The notes: generated by a model from the letters alone, not told the origin. A DNA stretch of 27,764 bases from Syntrophaceae bacterium UBA2188 (GCA_002327985.1 DCVM01000167.1:17649-45412); one strand, 5' to 3'; shown: positions 15,526 to 24,185, numbered from the stretch's first letter. Translations and numbers: made by a program.

Positions 15526-17475
15526 TCATTTAGGGCTAAGAAGGGCTCTGTTCAGAGAAGGTTTCAGACGGCTGGGATGGGTCGACTCTGAACGTTCTTC
15601 TTCAAACATCTCCATTACCCCTTTAAAAATTCCCTTCTCATCGATTCCATATTTTTCTCTAAGGAGTGCTTGTGGCCCATGCTCTACAAAGGTATCAGGA
15701 ATCCCAAGACGTTTCACCTGAATGGAAGAAAGCCCTCTTTCTTGAAAGAGTTCGAGCACCGCGCTTCCAAAGCCCCCTTGAAGAACATTTTCCTCAACCG
15801 TAATAACCTTTCCAGTCTTTTTTGCCCAATCACATAAAAGATTTGCATCCAAAGGTTTTAGAAACCGGGCATTGATCACCGCCGCCTGGATTCCAGCCTC
15901 GGCCAGCCTTTCTGCTGCGAAAAGGGAGGGATATACCGTGGAACCGATGGCTAAGAGAAGGATATCCTGTCCTTCTCTTAAAACTTCTCCTTTTCCAATA
16001 TCGATCAAATGGAGAGGTGATTCTCTTTCCACTCCTGCCCCTCTTCCTCTCGGATACCGAAAGGCTACAGGCATGGGGCATTCGATAGCGGTCTTGATCA
16101 TATGTTGAAATTCATTCTCGTCCTTGGGAACCATCACGATGAGGTGAGGGATATGACGGAGGTAAGAATAATCAAACAGACCGTGATGAGTCGGACCATC
16201 TTCTCCCACAATTCCTCCACGATCTAACGCAAAGACAACCGGGAGGTTTTGAAGGCAAACATCCTGAAGAACCTGGTCATAGGCCCTCTGTAAAAAAGTG
16301 GAATAAATCGCCACGACCGGTTTCATCCCCTCCAGGGCAAGACCGGCCGCAAACGTGACGGCATGTTGTTCCGCAATACCAATGTCATAAAACCGATCCG
16401 GGAACCGCCTTGCAAATTCCTCCAGGCCTGTTCCACTCTGCATAGCCGCTGTGATGGCAATCAACCGTTCATTCTTTTCTGCCAACTGGCAGAGCGTTTC
16501 TCCGAAGACTTCGGTATAGGCAGGAGGGCTCTTTCCAGAATCCCCTTTGACTTCTCCGGTCTCAATAAAAAAAGGCGAAACGCCATGAAAACGGTCGGGA
16601 TTCATCTCTGCAGGAGGATATCCCTTTCCCTTTTTGGTAATGATATGGACGAGAATTGGTCCCTGCATTTTCTTAATATTCTGAAAGGTTTCGATGAGGT
16701 AATCCAATCGATGACCATCAATCGGTCCGATATATTTCATACCCAATTCCTCAAAAAGGAGGCCGGGCATAAAAAAACCCTTGAGTGATTCTTCCGCCTG
16801 TTTGGCAAAACGGAGAACTGACTTCCCGATCCCAGGAAGGGTTTTTAAAAAATTTTCTATATCATGGCGAAACCGGTTCACGAACTGACCCGTCATCAAT
16901 CGATTAAGGTAAGAAGAGAGAGCTCCTACATTGGGTGAAATGGACATTTCATTGTCATTCAGGATAACGATAAGGTCTTGGTCCACATGTCCTGCCTGGT
17001 TGAGGCCTTCAAAGGCTAAACCTGCGGACATCGATCCATCTCCAATGACAGCGATGATTCTTCCTGCTTCGCCTTTGAGCCTTCTGGCCTCTGCCATACC
17101 AAGGGCCGAGGAGATGGAGGACCCGCTATGGCCGGAGTCGAAGGCATCGTAAGGGCTCTCCTCTCTTTTAGGAAACCCGCTGATTCCTTGATACTGTCTG
17201 AGGGTGTAGAACCGATCCCTTCTCCCTGTCAGAAGCTTATGGGCGTAACTCTGGTGGCCCACATCCCAAACCACCTTGTCCCTGGGAAAGTCGAATACAT
17301 AATGGAGGGCTGTGGTCAATTCTACCACACCCAAATTCGAAGCGAGATGTCCTCCGGTTTTCGAAACAGTGGCAAGGATCTCCTCACGTATTTCACGGCA
17401 GAGTCTCTCTAACTCTTCAGGGTCTAATTTCTTAATATCATGGGAGGTGTGTATCTCATCCAACACTTTTATCAT
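15526..17475 (-). CDS. dxs: 1-deoxy-D-xylulose-5-phosphate synthase
   Basis: The thiamine diphosphate enzyme that condenses pyruvate with glyceraldehyde 3-phosphate, the first step of the MEP isoprenoid pathway. At 649 residues it is full length. Visible are the substrate/TPP histidine block DVGHQSYAHK (71-80), the TPP motif GDGSMSAGLAFEGLNQAG (145 on) to ILNDNEMSIS, the transketolase glutamate in GIAEQHAVTFAAG, and DRGGIVGEDGPTHHG. An AGGA site precedes ATG 17475. It lies 69 bases after ispA, so precursor synthesis and prenyl chain elongation are encoded together. Confidence 0.96.
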   Translation of the reverse strand: MIKVLDEIHTSHDIKKLDPEELERLCREIREEILATVSKTGGHLASNLGVVELTTALHYVFDFPRDKVVWDVGHQSYAHKLLTGRRDRFYTLRQYQGISGFPKREESPYDAFDSGHSGSSISSALGMAEARRLKGEAGRIIAVIGDGSMSAGLAFEGLNQAGHVDQDLIVILNDNEMSISPNVGALSSYLNRLMTGQFVNRFRHDIENFLKTLPGIGKSVLRFAKQAEESLKGFFMPGLLFEELGMKYIGPIDGHRLDYLIETFQNIKKMQGPILVHIITKKGKGYPPAEMNPDRFHGVSPFFIETGEVKGDSGKSPPAYTEVFGETLCQLAEKNERLIAITAAMQSGTGLEEFARRFPDRFYDIGIAEQHAVTFAAGLALEGMKPVVAIYSTFLQRAYDQVLQDVCLQNLPVVFALDRGGIVGEDGPTHHGLFDYSYLRHIPHLIVMVPKDENEFQHMIKTAIECPMPVAFRYPRGRGAGVERESPLHLIDIGKGEVLREGQDILLLAIGSTVYPSLFAAERLAEAGIQAAVINARFLKPLDANLLCDWAKKTGKVITVEENVLQGGFGSAVLELFQERGLSSIQVKRLGIPDTFVEHGPQALLREKYGIDEKGIFKGVMEMFEEERSESTHPSRLKPSLNRALLSPK

Positions 17476-17544
17476 GGTTTAATCCTGTTGTTAAAAAGAA
17501 CGATTCCTTTAAAAAGACAAAATGAATTTATCTTTTCCAGGCAG

Positions 17545-18465
17545 TTAATATTCTCTCGAAAGAATAAACCAGCCAATCTCCCGAAGTGGCTCCGCTTCAG
17601 GTCCAAATGAATCGATGGCGGTCACCGCCAATTCGACCAATTCTTTGGCTCTTCTCTTGGATTCTTCCATCCCAAATAAAGAAGGATAAGTGGCTTTCCC
17701 TCTGGAAAGATCACTCCCTGTTTTTTTGCCCAGTCGTGATGCCTTTCCTTCAACATTTAAAATATCATCGGCAATCTGAAAAGCCAGCCCAATTCTTTCC
17801 CCGTAGCGTATAAAGGCCTTCAACGTCTTTTCATCCGCTCCCCCAAGCTTGGCTCCTGCCCAAACCGAAACCCGGATCATTGCCCCGGTCTTATGGGTAT
17901 GAATATATTGGAGTGTAGGAAGCCCCACTTCTTTCCCTTCGGATTCAATGTCTATCACCTGTCCCCCGACCATTCCCGACATCCCTGCGGCTTGAGCGAT
18001 CTCGTGGATCACATCAAGAACCCAACCTCGGTCGTGGGAGGGGGAGAAAAGCCCCTGAATCGACTGGTTGGTCATCAATTTAAATGCTTCGGTCAGGAGG
18101 GCGTCGCCAGCTAAAATTCCAATCGCCTCTCCGAACACCTTATGGCAGGTGGGTTGCCCTCTGCGATAGTCATCATTATCCAGTGCCGGGAGATCGTCGT
18201 GGATAAGGGAGTAAGTATGAATCATCTCAAGGGCGCAGGCGAAAGGGAGAATTCCGTCTCCCTCTCCTCCCACCGCTTCGAAGGAGGCCATGGATAAAAT
18301 CGGGCGGATCCGTTTCCCACCCGCAAAGAGACTGTATCGAATCGCCTTGTGAAGGGAGGTTGGAAGTACTCCCTCTCCGGTAGAGTCAGGCATATTGGGA
18401 AAATATTTTTCCAGAGCTAAATCGACCGTCTCTTTTTTCTTTTGAAGATATTTTTTAATATCCAT
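17545..18465 (-). CDS. ispA: polyprenyl diphosphate synthase (farnesyl/geranylgeranyl type)
   Basis: A 306-residue trans-prenyltransferase that extends allylic diphosphates with isopentenyl diphosphate, using MEP-pathway products. The first Asp-rich motif is DDLPALDND (90-98), preceded by GGKRIRPIL; the second region reads FQIADDILNVEG, with Asn in the fifth position where many homologues have Asp, a form also common in deltaproteobacteria. Product length (C15 or C20) cannot be fixed from sequence. The start ATG 18465 has an AAGG site. A dispersed repeat separates it from xseB upstream. Confidence 0.92.
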   Translation of the reverse strand: MDIKKYLQKKKETVDLALEKYFPNMPDSTGEGVLPTSLHKAIRYSLFAGGKRIRPILSMASFEAVGGEGDGILPFACALEMIHTYSLIHDDLPALDNDDYRRGQPTCHKVFGEAIGILAGDALLTEAFKLMTNQSIQGLFSPSHDRGWVLDVIHEIAQAAGMSGMVGGQVIDIESEGKEVGLPTLQYIHTHKTGAMIRVSVWAGAKLGGADEKTLKAFIRYGERIGLAFQIADDILNVEGKASRLGKKTGSDLSRGKATYPSLFGMEESKRRAKELVELAVTAIDSFGPEAEPLREIGWFILSREY

Positions 18466-18480
18466 CCAAGCTACCTTAAA

Positions 18481-18600
18481 ATCCGAAATTCGAATATCGA
18501 AACTTGAAACAAATCCAAAATACGAATTTAAAAATCAAAACTATATCTATAATGGGATGCTTTGCCCGGATTTTGCCTGTTTGTCGGTAGGCAGGTGCTT
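18481..18600. repeat. dispersed AT-rich intergenic repeat with palindrome relic
   Basis: The gap between xseB and ispA begins with a CCGAAATTCGAATATCGAAA stretch and related CGAATTT words, a pattern I know from intergenic repeats in many uncultured deltaproteobacteria. It ends with GCCTG...GTAGGCAGG, a relative of the palindrome at 156-194. It interrupts an otherwise compact operon without disrupting a gene. Confidence 0.5.
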
Positions 18601-18613
18601 CGAATTTTGGTTT

Positions 18614-18889
18614 CTATTCTTCCTCTTCCTCCTCCGAATCATCCGAAAGGGTCTTTATTGAATTTGCAGAAGGGTCGAAGGAACGAGGCCTTAGCACACC
18701 ATTCTTGCCTTTCAAAAGGATCTCCACTTTTTTCTCCGCTTCATCCAGTTTTTGGTTACAAAGCCGAGAAAGCCGGATTCCTTCTTCAAACAGTTTCAGG
18801 GATTCTTCCAGAGGAATATCCCCTTCCTCCAATTTAGAAACGATCTTTTCAAGTTTATTCAGTGCGTCTTCGAACCTTTCTTTGGCCAT
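18614..18889 (-). CDS. xseB: exodeoxyribonuclease VII small subunit
   Basis: The 91-residue small subunit of exonuclease VII, which degrades single-stranded DNA from either end in complex with XseA. The first 60 residues are the complete family domain (FEDALNKLEKIVSKLEEGD, PLEESLKLFEEGIRLSRLC). The last 30 residues are extra and end in a run of Asp/Glu. An AGGAG site 5 bases before ATG 18889 sets the start. It follows xseA by 69 bases. Confidence 0.93.
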   Translation of the reverse strand: MAKERFEDALNKLEKIVSKLEEGDIPLEESLKLFEEGIRLSRLCNQKLDEAEKKVEILLKGKNGVLRPRSFDPSANSIKTLSDDSEEEEEE

Positions 18890-18958
18890 ACCAACTCCTG
18901 ATCTGCTCTGTCTAACGTGATGGTGCTCGAAAGGAGGTTTGGAAACATATGTAATTTT

Positions 18959-20329
18959 TCATTCTATATTTTTAATCCTATGATCGTCAAGTTCTCCCCG
19001 CTTTTTAACATCACAAATTAAGGTTCCTACGAATAATTTTACCTCCACGTTGTCTCCCTTTCTCACATGGGAGGCATCTCTTAGAATTTGGAGAGACGGA
19101 AGCTTACGCGTGATGCTATATCCCCTTTGAAGGATAGAAAGGGGACTCAACGAATCTAATTTACCTATCAGTCCTCTCACCCTCTGCCTCTGGATCTCAA
19201 TAGAATACTTGGCGTTTTGCCCCAGGGATCTCTTTGTTTCTATAATAAAATTTCGGAGGGTGTTTACCCGATGTATCGGATTTCTGTGGAGGAGACTTTG
19301 ACGGAGATGGAGAAACTTTTCCCCCCTTCCTTTAAGGACCCAGGAGCTTAAAAGTCGAAGCCGGTTGACCAGATCATCTACCCTTAAATAATATTCTTCA
19401 ATTTTCTTCCCGGGTTCTTTAAAAATATTTACAAGATAGGACAGGTGGGTTCGATATCCCTGTAGGATTTGGAGCGTCTCATTCTCCAAACGCCCGCTTA
19501 AATAGTGAAGGGAATTTTTCATTTCTCTTTTATCTCTGATCACCAATTCTGCAGCGGCGGAAGGCGTGGGCGCTCTTAAATCAGCCACCAAATCTGCAAT
19601 GGTATAATCGGTCTCATGGCCTACTGCAGAGATGATAGGAATTTTGGAGCGGTAGATCGACCTCGCCACCCCCTCTTCATTAAAAGCCCATAGATCCTCA
19701 AGGGATCCCCCTCCGCGGGCAATGATGATGACCTCCACCTCTCTCATTTGATTGAAATAATTCATCGCCTCGGCAATCTCTGACGAAGCCCCTTCCCCTT
19801 GAACCCGGACGGGGTAAATAAGGATTTGTAGATTTTCGAACCGTCGCTCAAGAATATGAAGCATGTCCTGAATGACAGCCCCAGTGGGAGAAGTAACGAT
19901 CCCAATCTTTTGAGGAGCCATGGGAATGGTTTTTTTTCGAGCCGGGTCAAAAAGCCCTTCTTTCTCAAGTCTCTCCTTCAACTGGAGGAAAGCCAGCTGC
20001 AATGCTCCAATTCCTTTGGGCTCAATCGATTCTAAAATCAGCTGGTAGTCTCCTCTTTTCTCATAAAGACCGACTCTTCCTTTGCAAATGGCGTGGAGTC
20101 CGTCTTCAGGAATGAACCGAAGGGTTCGCGCCTGCATCTTAAAAAGGACGGCCCGTATTTGGCTGAAATCATCTTTTAACGTAAAGTAGATGTGCCCGGA
20201 GGGTGGAACACGAAGGTTTGAAATCTCTCCCTCCACCCAGACATCAGGAAACTGATTTTCCAGAATATCTTTGATCTCCCGGGTGAGTTCTGAGACGGTG
20301 AGAATATACCGAAGTGGAAGTTGCATCAT
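18959..20329 (-). CDS. xseA: exodeoxyribonuclease VII large subunit
   Basis: The 456-residue catalytic subunit of exonuclease VII. The N-terminal OB-fold is seen at residues about 10-100 (LTREIKDILENQFPDVW, GHIYFTLKDD). The catalytic core holds GIVTSPTGAVIQDML, GGGSLEDLWAFNEE and AVGHETDYTIADLVADLRAPTPSAAAE. The C-terminal third is coiled coil and ends in the conserved LQRGYSIT block, so the protein is full length. No ribosome binding site is visible before the paired ATG codons at 20324-20329, and a promoter-like sequence ends 6 bases before them. It is the first gene of the housekeeping operon. Confidence 0.95.
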   Translation of the reverse strand: MMQLPLRYILTVSELTREIKDILENQFPDVWVEGEISNLRVPPSGHIYFTLKDDFSQIRAVLFKMQARTLRFIPEDGLHAICKGRVGLYEKRGDYQLILESIEPKGIGALQLAFLQLKERLEKEGLFDPARKKTIPMAPQKIGIVTSPTGAVIQDMLHILERRFENLQILIYPVRVQGEGASSEIAEAMNYFNQMREVEVIIIARGGGSLEDLWAFNEEGVARSIYRSKIPIISAVGHETDYTIADLVADLRAPTPSAAAELVIRDKREMKNSLHYLSGRLENETLQILQGYRTHLSYLVNIFKEPGKKIEEYYLRVDDLVNRLRLLSSWVLKGRGEKFLHLRQSLLHRNPIHRVNTLRNFIIETKRSLGQNAKYSIEIQRQRVRGLIGKLDSLSPLSILQRGYSITRKLPSLQILRDASHVRKGDNVEVKLFVGTLICDVKKRGELDDHRIKNIE

Positions 20330-20335
20330 GAATTT

Positions 20336-20365
20336 AATATAACAGAATAAGAGGGGTTGTGTAAA
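20336..20365 (-). promoter_or_regulatory. candidate leaderless promoter of the xseA operon
   Basis: On the minus strand TTTACA (20365-20360) and TATATT (20341-20336) are separated by 18 bases; each box differs from the sigma-70 consensus at one position. The -10 box ends 6 bases before the xseA ATG, so transcription would begin at about the start codon. That would explain the missing Shine-Dalgarno. Inference from sequence only. Confidence 0.45.
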
Positions 20366-20423
20366 ATATTAAAAAAAGTCAAAGGGTTGCTAAATATCCT
20401 TTCCATATGCCCTTTCCATACTA

Positions 20424-20674
20424 ACCGTCGATCGCTTTTAAAAACAGATGGATAGGTTGAAAAAACTTTAGAGCGGGAACCTTTGTTTGCTTTAATCCAT
20501 GAACTTAAAACCATTTAAGAATTTGTTCTGCCTGATCAGGACAGTGACCTCACCCATCAAAGACCGCATTCTAAAGTTTTAGAAGCCTGCCCATCTGTTT
20601 AAACAATTTCCCCAACGATAAGGGAGGATAATTTATAAGTTGAATTGACCATTTTTATGAAAATGATCGACGGT
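20424..20674. repeat. long nested imperfect inverted repeat
   Basis: Outer arms ACCGTCGATC (20424-20433) and GATCGACGGT (20665-20674) are perfect 10-bp complements. Inside them, 20438-20475 and 20566-20603 are imperfectly complementary over about 37 bases (both contain AACAGATGG and ACTTTAGA on opposite strands). The centre holds the palindrome CCTGATCAGG at 20531-20540. No open frame lies within it. It occupies most of the gap between the divergent xseA and glycerate kinase genes. Confidence 0.55.
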
Positions 20675-20756
20675 CAGCTTTCCCATAGAACAGGGTCTTT
20701 TACCATAACTTAGGGTATGCACTTTTCAATTTTAAATGACACAGCTTTCCATATGA

Positions 20757-20785
20757 TTGACACTTATCTTTAGTTTAGTTATAAA
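20757..20785 (+). promoter_or_regulatory. sigma-70 promoter of the glycerate kinase-queD-folE2 genes
   Basis: Consensus TTGACA at 20757-20762, exactly 17 bases of spacer, and TATAAA at 20780-20785 (one mismatch). Transcription should begin near 20792, leaving about 25 bases of leader before the GTG at 20817. It is the best promoter in the window. Confidence 0.75.
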
Positions 20786-20816
20786 ATTCGTACGATTGGG
20801 GTGTTTGGAGCAAGAA

Positions 20817-22169
20817 GTGAAAAATCTGTCTTTAAATGAAATGAGAAGGTCTGCTGAGGCCATTTTTTTGAAGGCTGTTTCGGCTGTAAACCCATTTGAT
20901 GCACTCAAAAAATCTCTTCAAATTCAAAATGGGGTTTTGACGATCCGGGTCGCCGGGGACTCGAAAAAAACTCTTGACCTGAATGGTTTTGACCATCTCT
21001 TTCTTATAGGAACTGGAAAGGCATCGGCATCTATGGCCCAGGCGATAGAAGAGATTTTTAAGGATCGTCTCATTTCGGGGATTATCACAACGAAGCTTGG
21101 CCACGATCTGCCTTTAAAAAAGACAGAGGTGATCGAAGCAGGACATCCCCTTCCTGACCAGAAGGGCCTTGAAGGGGCTAAAAGGATTCAGACCCTTCTC
21201 AAAGAAACCGGTGAGAAGGATCTCATTATCTTTCTTTTATCAGGAGGTGGATCAGCCTTGCTACCTCTTCCTGTTGAAGGGATATCTCTCGAAGAGAAAC
21301 AGAAAACGACCCAACTTCTCCTTGACTGTGGCGCGGATATTATAGAGATCAACACAATCCGGAAGCATATTTCCCAGATAAAAGGAGGATGGCTTGCCAA
21401 GTGGGCTTATCCTTCTACTCTTCTCACGTTCATCCTGTCTGATGTCGTTGGGGATCCGCTCGATTCCATCGCCTCCGGTCCTACGGTCCCTGATACTTCC
21501 ACTTATGGAGAAGCCTGTGATATTCTTGAAAAATACGGCCTGATCAATAAAGTCTCACCTTCTGTCCGGAATCATCTCCTGTCAGGGAAAGAAGGAAAAA
21601 TCAAAGAAACACCGAAACCTGGAGATATCATCTTTAGCAAGGTTCGTAATACACTGATCGGGTCAAATATTATTGCCCTTCGTGCTGCAGAAAAGAAAGC
21701 CAAGTCCCTTGGCTTCAATACCCTTATCCTCTCATCTTCGATTGTCGGAGAAACCCGGGAGGCTGTCCGCTTCCACGGTGCCCTGGTCAAAGAGGTGATT
21801 TCGAGCGGGAATCCCATTCCAAGGCCTGCCTGTATCCTTTCTGGAGGGGAAACCACGGTCACCATCAAAGGCAAAGGTTTGGGGGGAAGAAACCAGGAAT
21901 TTGCACTGGCAGGAGCGTTGGAGATCAATGGGATCGAAAAGGTGGTCCTTCTGAGTGGAGGAACCGATGGAACAGATGGACCCACAGATGCAACGGGGGC
22001 AGTGGCTGACTATACGACTGTCCAAAGGGCAAAATCGATGGGTTTGGATCCGAAGGCCCATCTCGAAAACAACGATGCCTACCCCTTTTTCCAAAAATTG
22101 GGGGATCTTTTAATTACCGGTCCTACTCACACCAATGTGATGGATGTAAGGGTTATATTGGTAGATTAA
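20817..22169 (+). CDS. gckA: glycerate 2-kinase (GckA/MOFRL family)
   Basis: A 450-residue glycerate kinase of the DUF4147/MOFRL type, which phosphorylates D-glycerate to 2-phosphoglycerate. The start is GTG 20817, with GGAG 6 bases ahead; an earlier in-frame start would fall inside the promoter. Visible blocks are LIGTGKASASMA, AGHPLPDQKG, LLSGGGSALLPLP, NTIRKHISQIKGG, SDVVGDPLDSIASGPTVPD, and the C-terminal MOFRL part (SGGETTVTIKGKGLGGRNQEFAL, LSGGTDGTDGPTDATGA). The gene is followed by queD after 52 bases and shares its promoter, although no metabolic link to pterins or queuosine is evident. Confidence 0.93.
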   Translation: MKNLSLNEMRRSAEAIFLKAVSAVNPFDALKKSLQIQNGVLTIRVAGDSKKTLDLNGFDHLFLIGTGKASASMAQAIEEIFKDRLISGIITTKLGHDLPLKKTEVIEAGHPLPDQKGLEGAKRIQTLLKETGEKDLIIFLLSGGGSALLPLPVEGISLEEKQKTTQLLLDCGADIIEINTIRKHISQIKGGWLAKWAYPSTLLTFILSDVVGDPLDSIASGPTVPDTSTYGEACDILEKYGLINKVSPSVRNHLLSGKEGKIKETPKPGDIIFSKVRNTLIGSNIIALRAAEKKAKSLGFNTLILSSSIVGETREAVRFHGALVKEVISSGNPIPRPACILSGGETTVTIKGKGLGGRNQEFALAGALEINGIEKVVLLSGGTDGTDGPTDATGAVADYTTVQRAKSMGLDPKAHLENNDAYPFFQKLGDLLITGPTHTNVMDVRVILVD

Positions 22170-22221
22170 ACACAGTAAGGAAGGCATCTATGCGTTCCCT
22201 ACTAACAGAAAGGAACACATC

Positions 22222-22593
22222 ATGTACGAAATTACCGTCCACTCACATTTTTCCGGCGCCCATCGACTACGTTATCTTCATGGAAAATGCGAAGAGCTTC
22301 ACGGTCACAACTGGAAGGTTGAAGTTTCTGTGGTCTCTAACCGGTTAACTAAAGAAGGGGTGGTGATCGATTTTGGAATCCTGAAACAGAAGGTCGAAAA
22401 AGTTCTGAAGCCTTTGGATCACACCTATCTCAATGATCTTCCCTATTTTTCAGGCATTGAACCCTCTTCTGAAAACATTGCAAAATATATTTTTGATAGA
22501 CTAAAAGGTGAGTTGAAGGGACATCAAGGGACCCTCAAAAATGTGACCGCATGGGAGTCGGAGACGTCCAGTGCTACCTATTTCGGGAGATAA
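22222..22593 (+). CDS. queD: 6-carboxy-5,6,7,8-tetrahydropterin synthase
   Basis: A 123-residue QueD/PTPS enzyme. It converts 7,8-dihydroneopterin triphosphate to 6-carboxytetrahydropterin, the second step of queuosine (preQ0) synthesis. Zinc ligands are H14, H27 and H29 (FSGAHRL and LHGHNW), the catalytic cysteine is C23 in GKCEELHGH, and PLDHTYLN and ESETSSATY complete the active site. Family length is 115-140 residues. It ends 2 bases before the folE2 start, so the enzyme making its substrate is translated directly after it. No queC or queE is in the window, and QueD-like paralogues with other roles exist. Confidence 0.92.
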   Translation: MYEITVHSHFSGAHRLRYLHGKCEELHGHNWKVEVSVVSNRLTKEGVVIDFGILKQKVEKVLKPLDHTYLNDLPYFSGIEPSSENIAKYIFDRLKGELKGHQGTLKNVTAWESETSSATYFGR

Positions 22594-22595
22594 CC

Positions 22596-23369
22596 ATGGA
22601 TGATATTCAGAATCAGAGGGATCATCGAAGAATCGAAATCAACAAAGTGGGAGTCAAAAATATCCGCTACCCGATCACTGTCTTGGATAAGGCAAAAGGG
22701 TTTCAACATACGGTGGCTAGTGTGAATATGTTTGTGGACCTCCCCCATCGCTTCAAGGGAACCCATATGAGTCGTTTTGTGGAGATCCTCAATAAATACA
22801 AAGGGGATATTGCCATCAAAAACATTTCAAAAATTTTGACAGAAGTCAAGAAGAAGCTAAAAGCCAAGACCGCTCATTTAGAAGTTGAATTCCCTTATTT
22901 CATCGAAAAAGAAGCTCCTGTCAGCAAGGCTAAGAGCTTGATGGAATATATCTGCCGATTCTGCGGTTCGAGCAACGAAAAAGAGGATTTTTATGTTGGT
23001 ATCGTTGTTCCAATCACGACTGTATGTCCTTGTTCAAAAGAGATCAGCCAATTCGGGGCACATAATCAAAGGTCTCTTGTCACGGTTAATCTTCGATTTA
23101 AAAAGTTCATCTGGATTGAAGACATCATCCAGCTGGTAGAGGAATGCGCCTCCTGCGATCTATATTCCATCCTGAAAAGGCCGGATGAAAAATTTGTGAC
23201 CGAAAAGGCTTACGAAAACCCTATGTTTGTTGAAGATGTGGTCAGGGAGATAGCGAGACGATTAAAAAGAGATCGAAACATCACCTGGTTTACGGTGGAA
23301 TCTGAAAACTTCGAATCAATTCATAACCACAGCGCCTATGCCTATGTGGAAAGAGGCAACGGCGAATAA
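22596..23369 (+). CDS. folE2: GTP cyclohydrolase FolE2
   Basis: A 257-residue type IB GTP cyclohydrolase, which opens GTP to 7,8-dihydroneopterin triphosphate for folate and queuosine synthesis. It is the metal-flexible alternative to FolE. The metal/active-site cysteine lies in VVPITTVCPCSKEISQFGAHNQRS, with GVKNIRYPITV at the start and ESIHNHSAYA near the end, all family signatures. ATG 22596 is preceded by CGGGAG. The pairing with queD suggests that the product feeds preQ0 synthesis. A hairpin with a T run lies about 70 bases downstream. Confidence 0.94.
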   Translation: MDDIQNQRDHRRIEINKVGVKNIRYPITVLDKAKGFQHTVASVNMFVDLPHRFKGTHMSRFVEILNKYKGDIAIKNISKILTEVKKKLKAKTAHLEVEFPYFIEKEAPVSKAKSLMEYICRFCGSSNEKEDFYVGIVVPITTVCPCSKEISQFGAHNQRSLVTVNLRFKKFIWIEDIIQLVEECASCDLYSILKRPDEKFVTEKAYENPMFVEDVVREIARRLKRDRNITWFTVESENFESIHNHSAYAYVERGNGE

Positions 23370-23437
23370 TGAAGGAAAGATGGGATACTTTTTAAAGTGT
23401 TTAAACCCTTCTGGTAATATTGAGTCTTTGAATTTTT

Positions 23438-23467
23438 GAGATCTCTTCCAAGATCTCCCCAATTTTT
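23438..23467 (+). terminator. possible intrinsic terminator after folE2
   Basis: GAGATCT and AGATCTC form a 7-bp stem around a 6-base loop, followed by CCCAA and then five T. The stem is not GC-rich and the T run is displaced by 5 bases, so it is a weak call supported by position. Confidence 0.4.
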
Positions 23468-23608
23468 ACCTCAATGAAAACCGATTTTTTGAAATCATGA
23501 CTTCAATAACCAACTCATTCTGACCTTGTCAGCCTGCGACGATGGAACTAATCGAATGGGTTAAAAGGCTGGACAATTCAGACCAAATCTTGTATTTTAT
23601 AATTAGCT

Positions 23609-23685
23609 CGGGGAGTAGCGCAGCCTGGTAGCGCGCTTGGTTCGGGACCAAGAGGTCGGGAGTTCAAGTCTCCTCTCCCCGACCA
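23609..23685 (+). tRNA. tRNA-Pro (anticodon CGG)
   Basis: A complete 77-base cloverleaf. Acceptor arms CGGGGAG and CTCCCCG pair fully, followed by discriminator A and an encoded CCA. The anticodon stem CTTGG/CCAAG closes the loop TTCGGGA, giving anticodon CGG for proline codon CCG. The T arm is GGGAG-TTCAAGT-CTCCT. An integrase fragment abuts its 3' end in the opposite orientation, which marks the gene as an integration site. Confidence 0.97.
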
Positions 23686-23943
23686 CTTTATTTCAATGAG
23701 TTCAGCCTCAAGTTTTGCAAGTTCCTGGACCAACTTCCCGAAGGTGTTTTTCTTTTCAATCATAATCACAAGCCTTGTCTGGTCCTGTCTCTCCTTTAGC
23801 TTCTGCTTGGCATTTCCAAGAAGTTCAACGATTATTTCCCTGCGTTTCTTCCCCCCAGTGTAATAATCAATCCCGTAAACCGTCTCATTCTTTCCAATAT
23901 ATTTAAAAATCCCTGGGCAGATTGTTTTCTGATATTCACCCAT
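23686..23943 (-). pseudogene. truncated tyrosine integrase (N-terminal arm-binding part) abutting tRNA-Pro
   Basis: The frame from ATG 23943 encodes about 86 residues before running into the antisense of the tRNA. The first 50 residues fit the arm-type DNA-binding domain of tyrosine recombinases: CPGIFKYIGKNETVYGIDYY, then GGKKRREIIVELLGNAKQKLKERQ, followed by KKNTFGKLVQEL, where integrases typically have a tFgel-like segment. The core-binding and catalytic domains (RHRRY) are absent. The open frame continues through the tRNA as nonsense. The most likely history is an element integrated at the tRNA-Pro 3' end whose integrase was later deleted. Family assignment is inference from pattern. Confidence 0.6.
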
Positions 23944-23948
23944 TCAAT

Positions 23949-24023
23949 TCACTTTTTTTGTGACCTTTTTTTCCGTTTCTTAATTTCCTTAACTGCATCC
24001 ATATCAAATTCAACATGGGGCAT
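23949..24023 (-). CDS. possible 24-residue peptide before the integrase fragment
   Basis: ATG to TGA encodes a very basic peptide beginning MPHVEFDMDAVKEIKKRK. Its stop is 5 bases before the integrase fragment start, and its start lies 2 bases after the stop of the preceding small frame. Such tight packing suggests coupled translation or remnants of an excisionase-like gene. I do not recognise it. Confidence 0.3.
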   Translation of the reverse strand: MPHVEFDMDAVKEIKKRKKRSQKK

Positions 24024-24025
24024 CT

Positions 24026-24178
24026 TCACTTTTTTGGCCCCCTTCTTACTTGTTTTCGTTTTATGACCATCACCTCCTCTCTTGACTTTAAAATCACCTC
24101 CCACAATCCTTTACAACAAGACTTCTCATCTCTACCAACAATCAGCCGAGCACCCTGATTTAATGATTTAAGGTTCAC
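24026..24178 (-). CDS. possible 50-residue hypothetical protein
   Basis: A GTG at 24178 follows GGGAGGAG directly and opens a 50-codon frame ending in basic residues (VIKRKQVRRGPKK). An internal ATG at 24070 also has a perfect GAGGAGGTG before it. It lies 7 bases downstream of the lipoprotein gene. Two strong ribosome binding sites argue for translation here; the sequence matches nothing I know. Confidence 0.3.
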   Translation of the reverse strand: MNLKSLNQGARLIVGRDEKSCCKGLWEVILKSREEVMVIKRKQVRRGPKK

Positions 24179-24185
24179 CTCCTCC

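Noticed and set aside
22170..22221. preQ1 riboswitch before queD
   Set aside because: The gap is only 52 bases and shows no pseudoknot-like preQ1 aptamer pattern.
23578..23685. Protein ending GDLNSRPLGPEPSALPGC
   Set aside because: This is the antisense translation of tRNA-Pro, a frequent annotation error; only the part 3' of the tRNA was kept as an integrase fragment.
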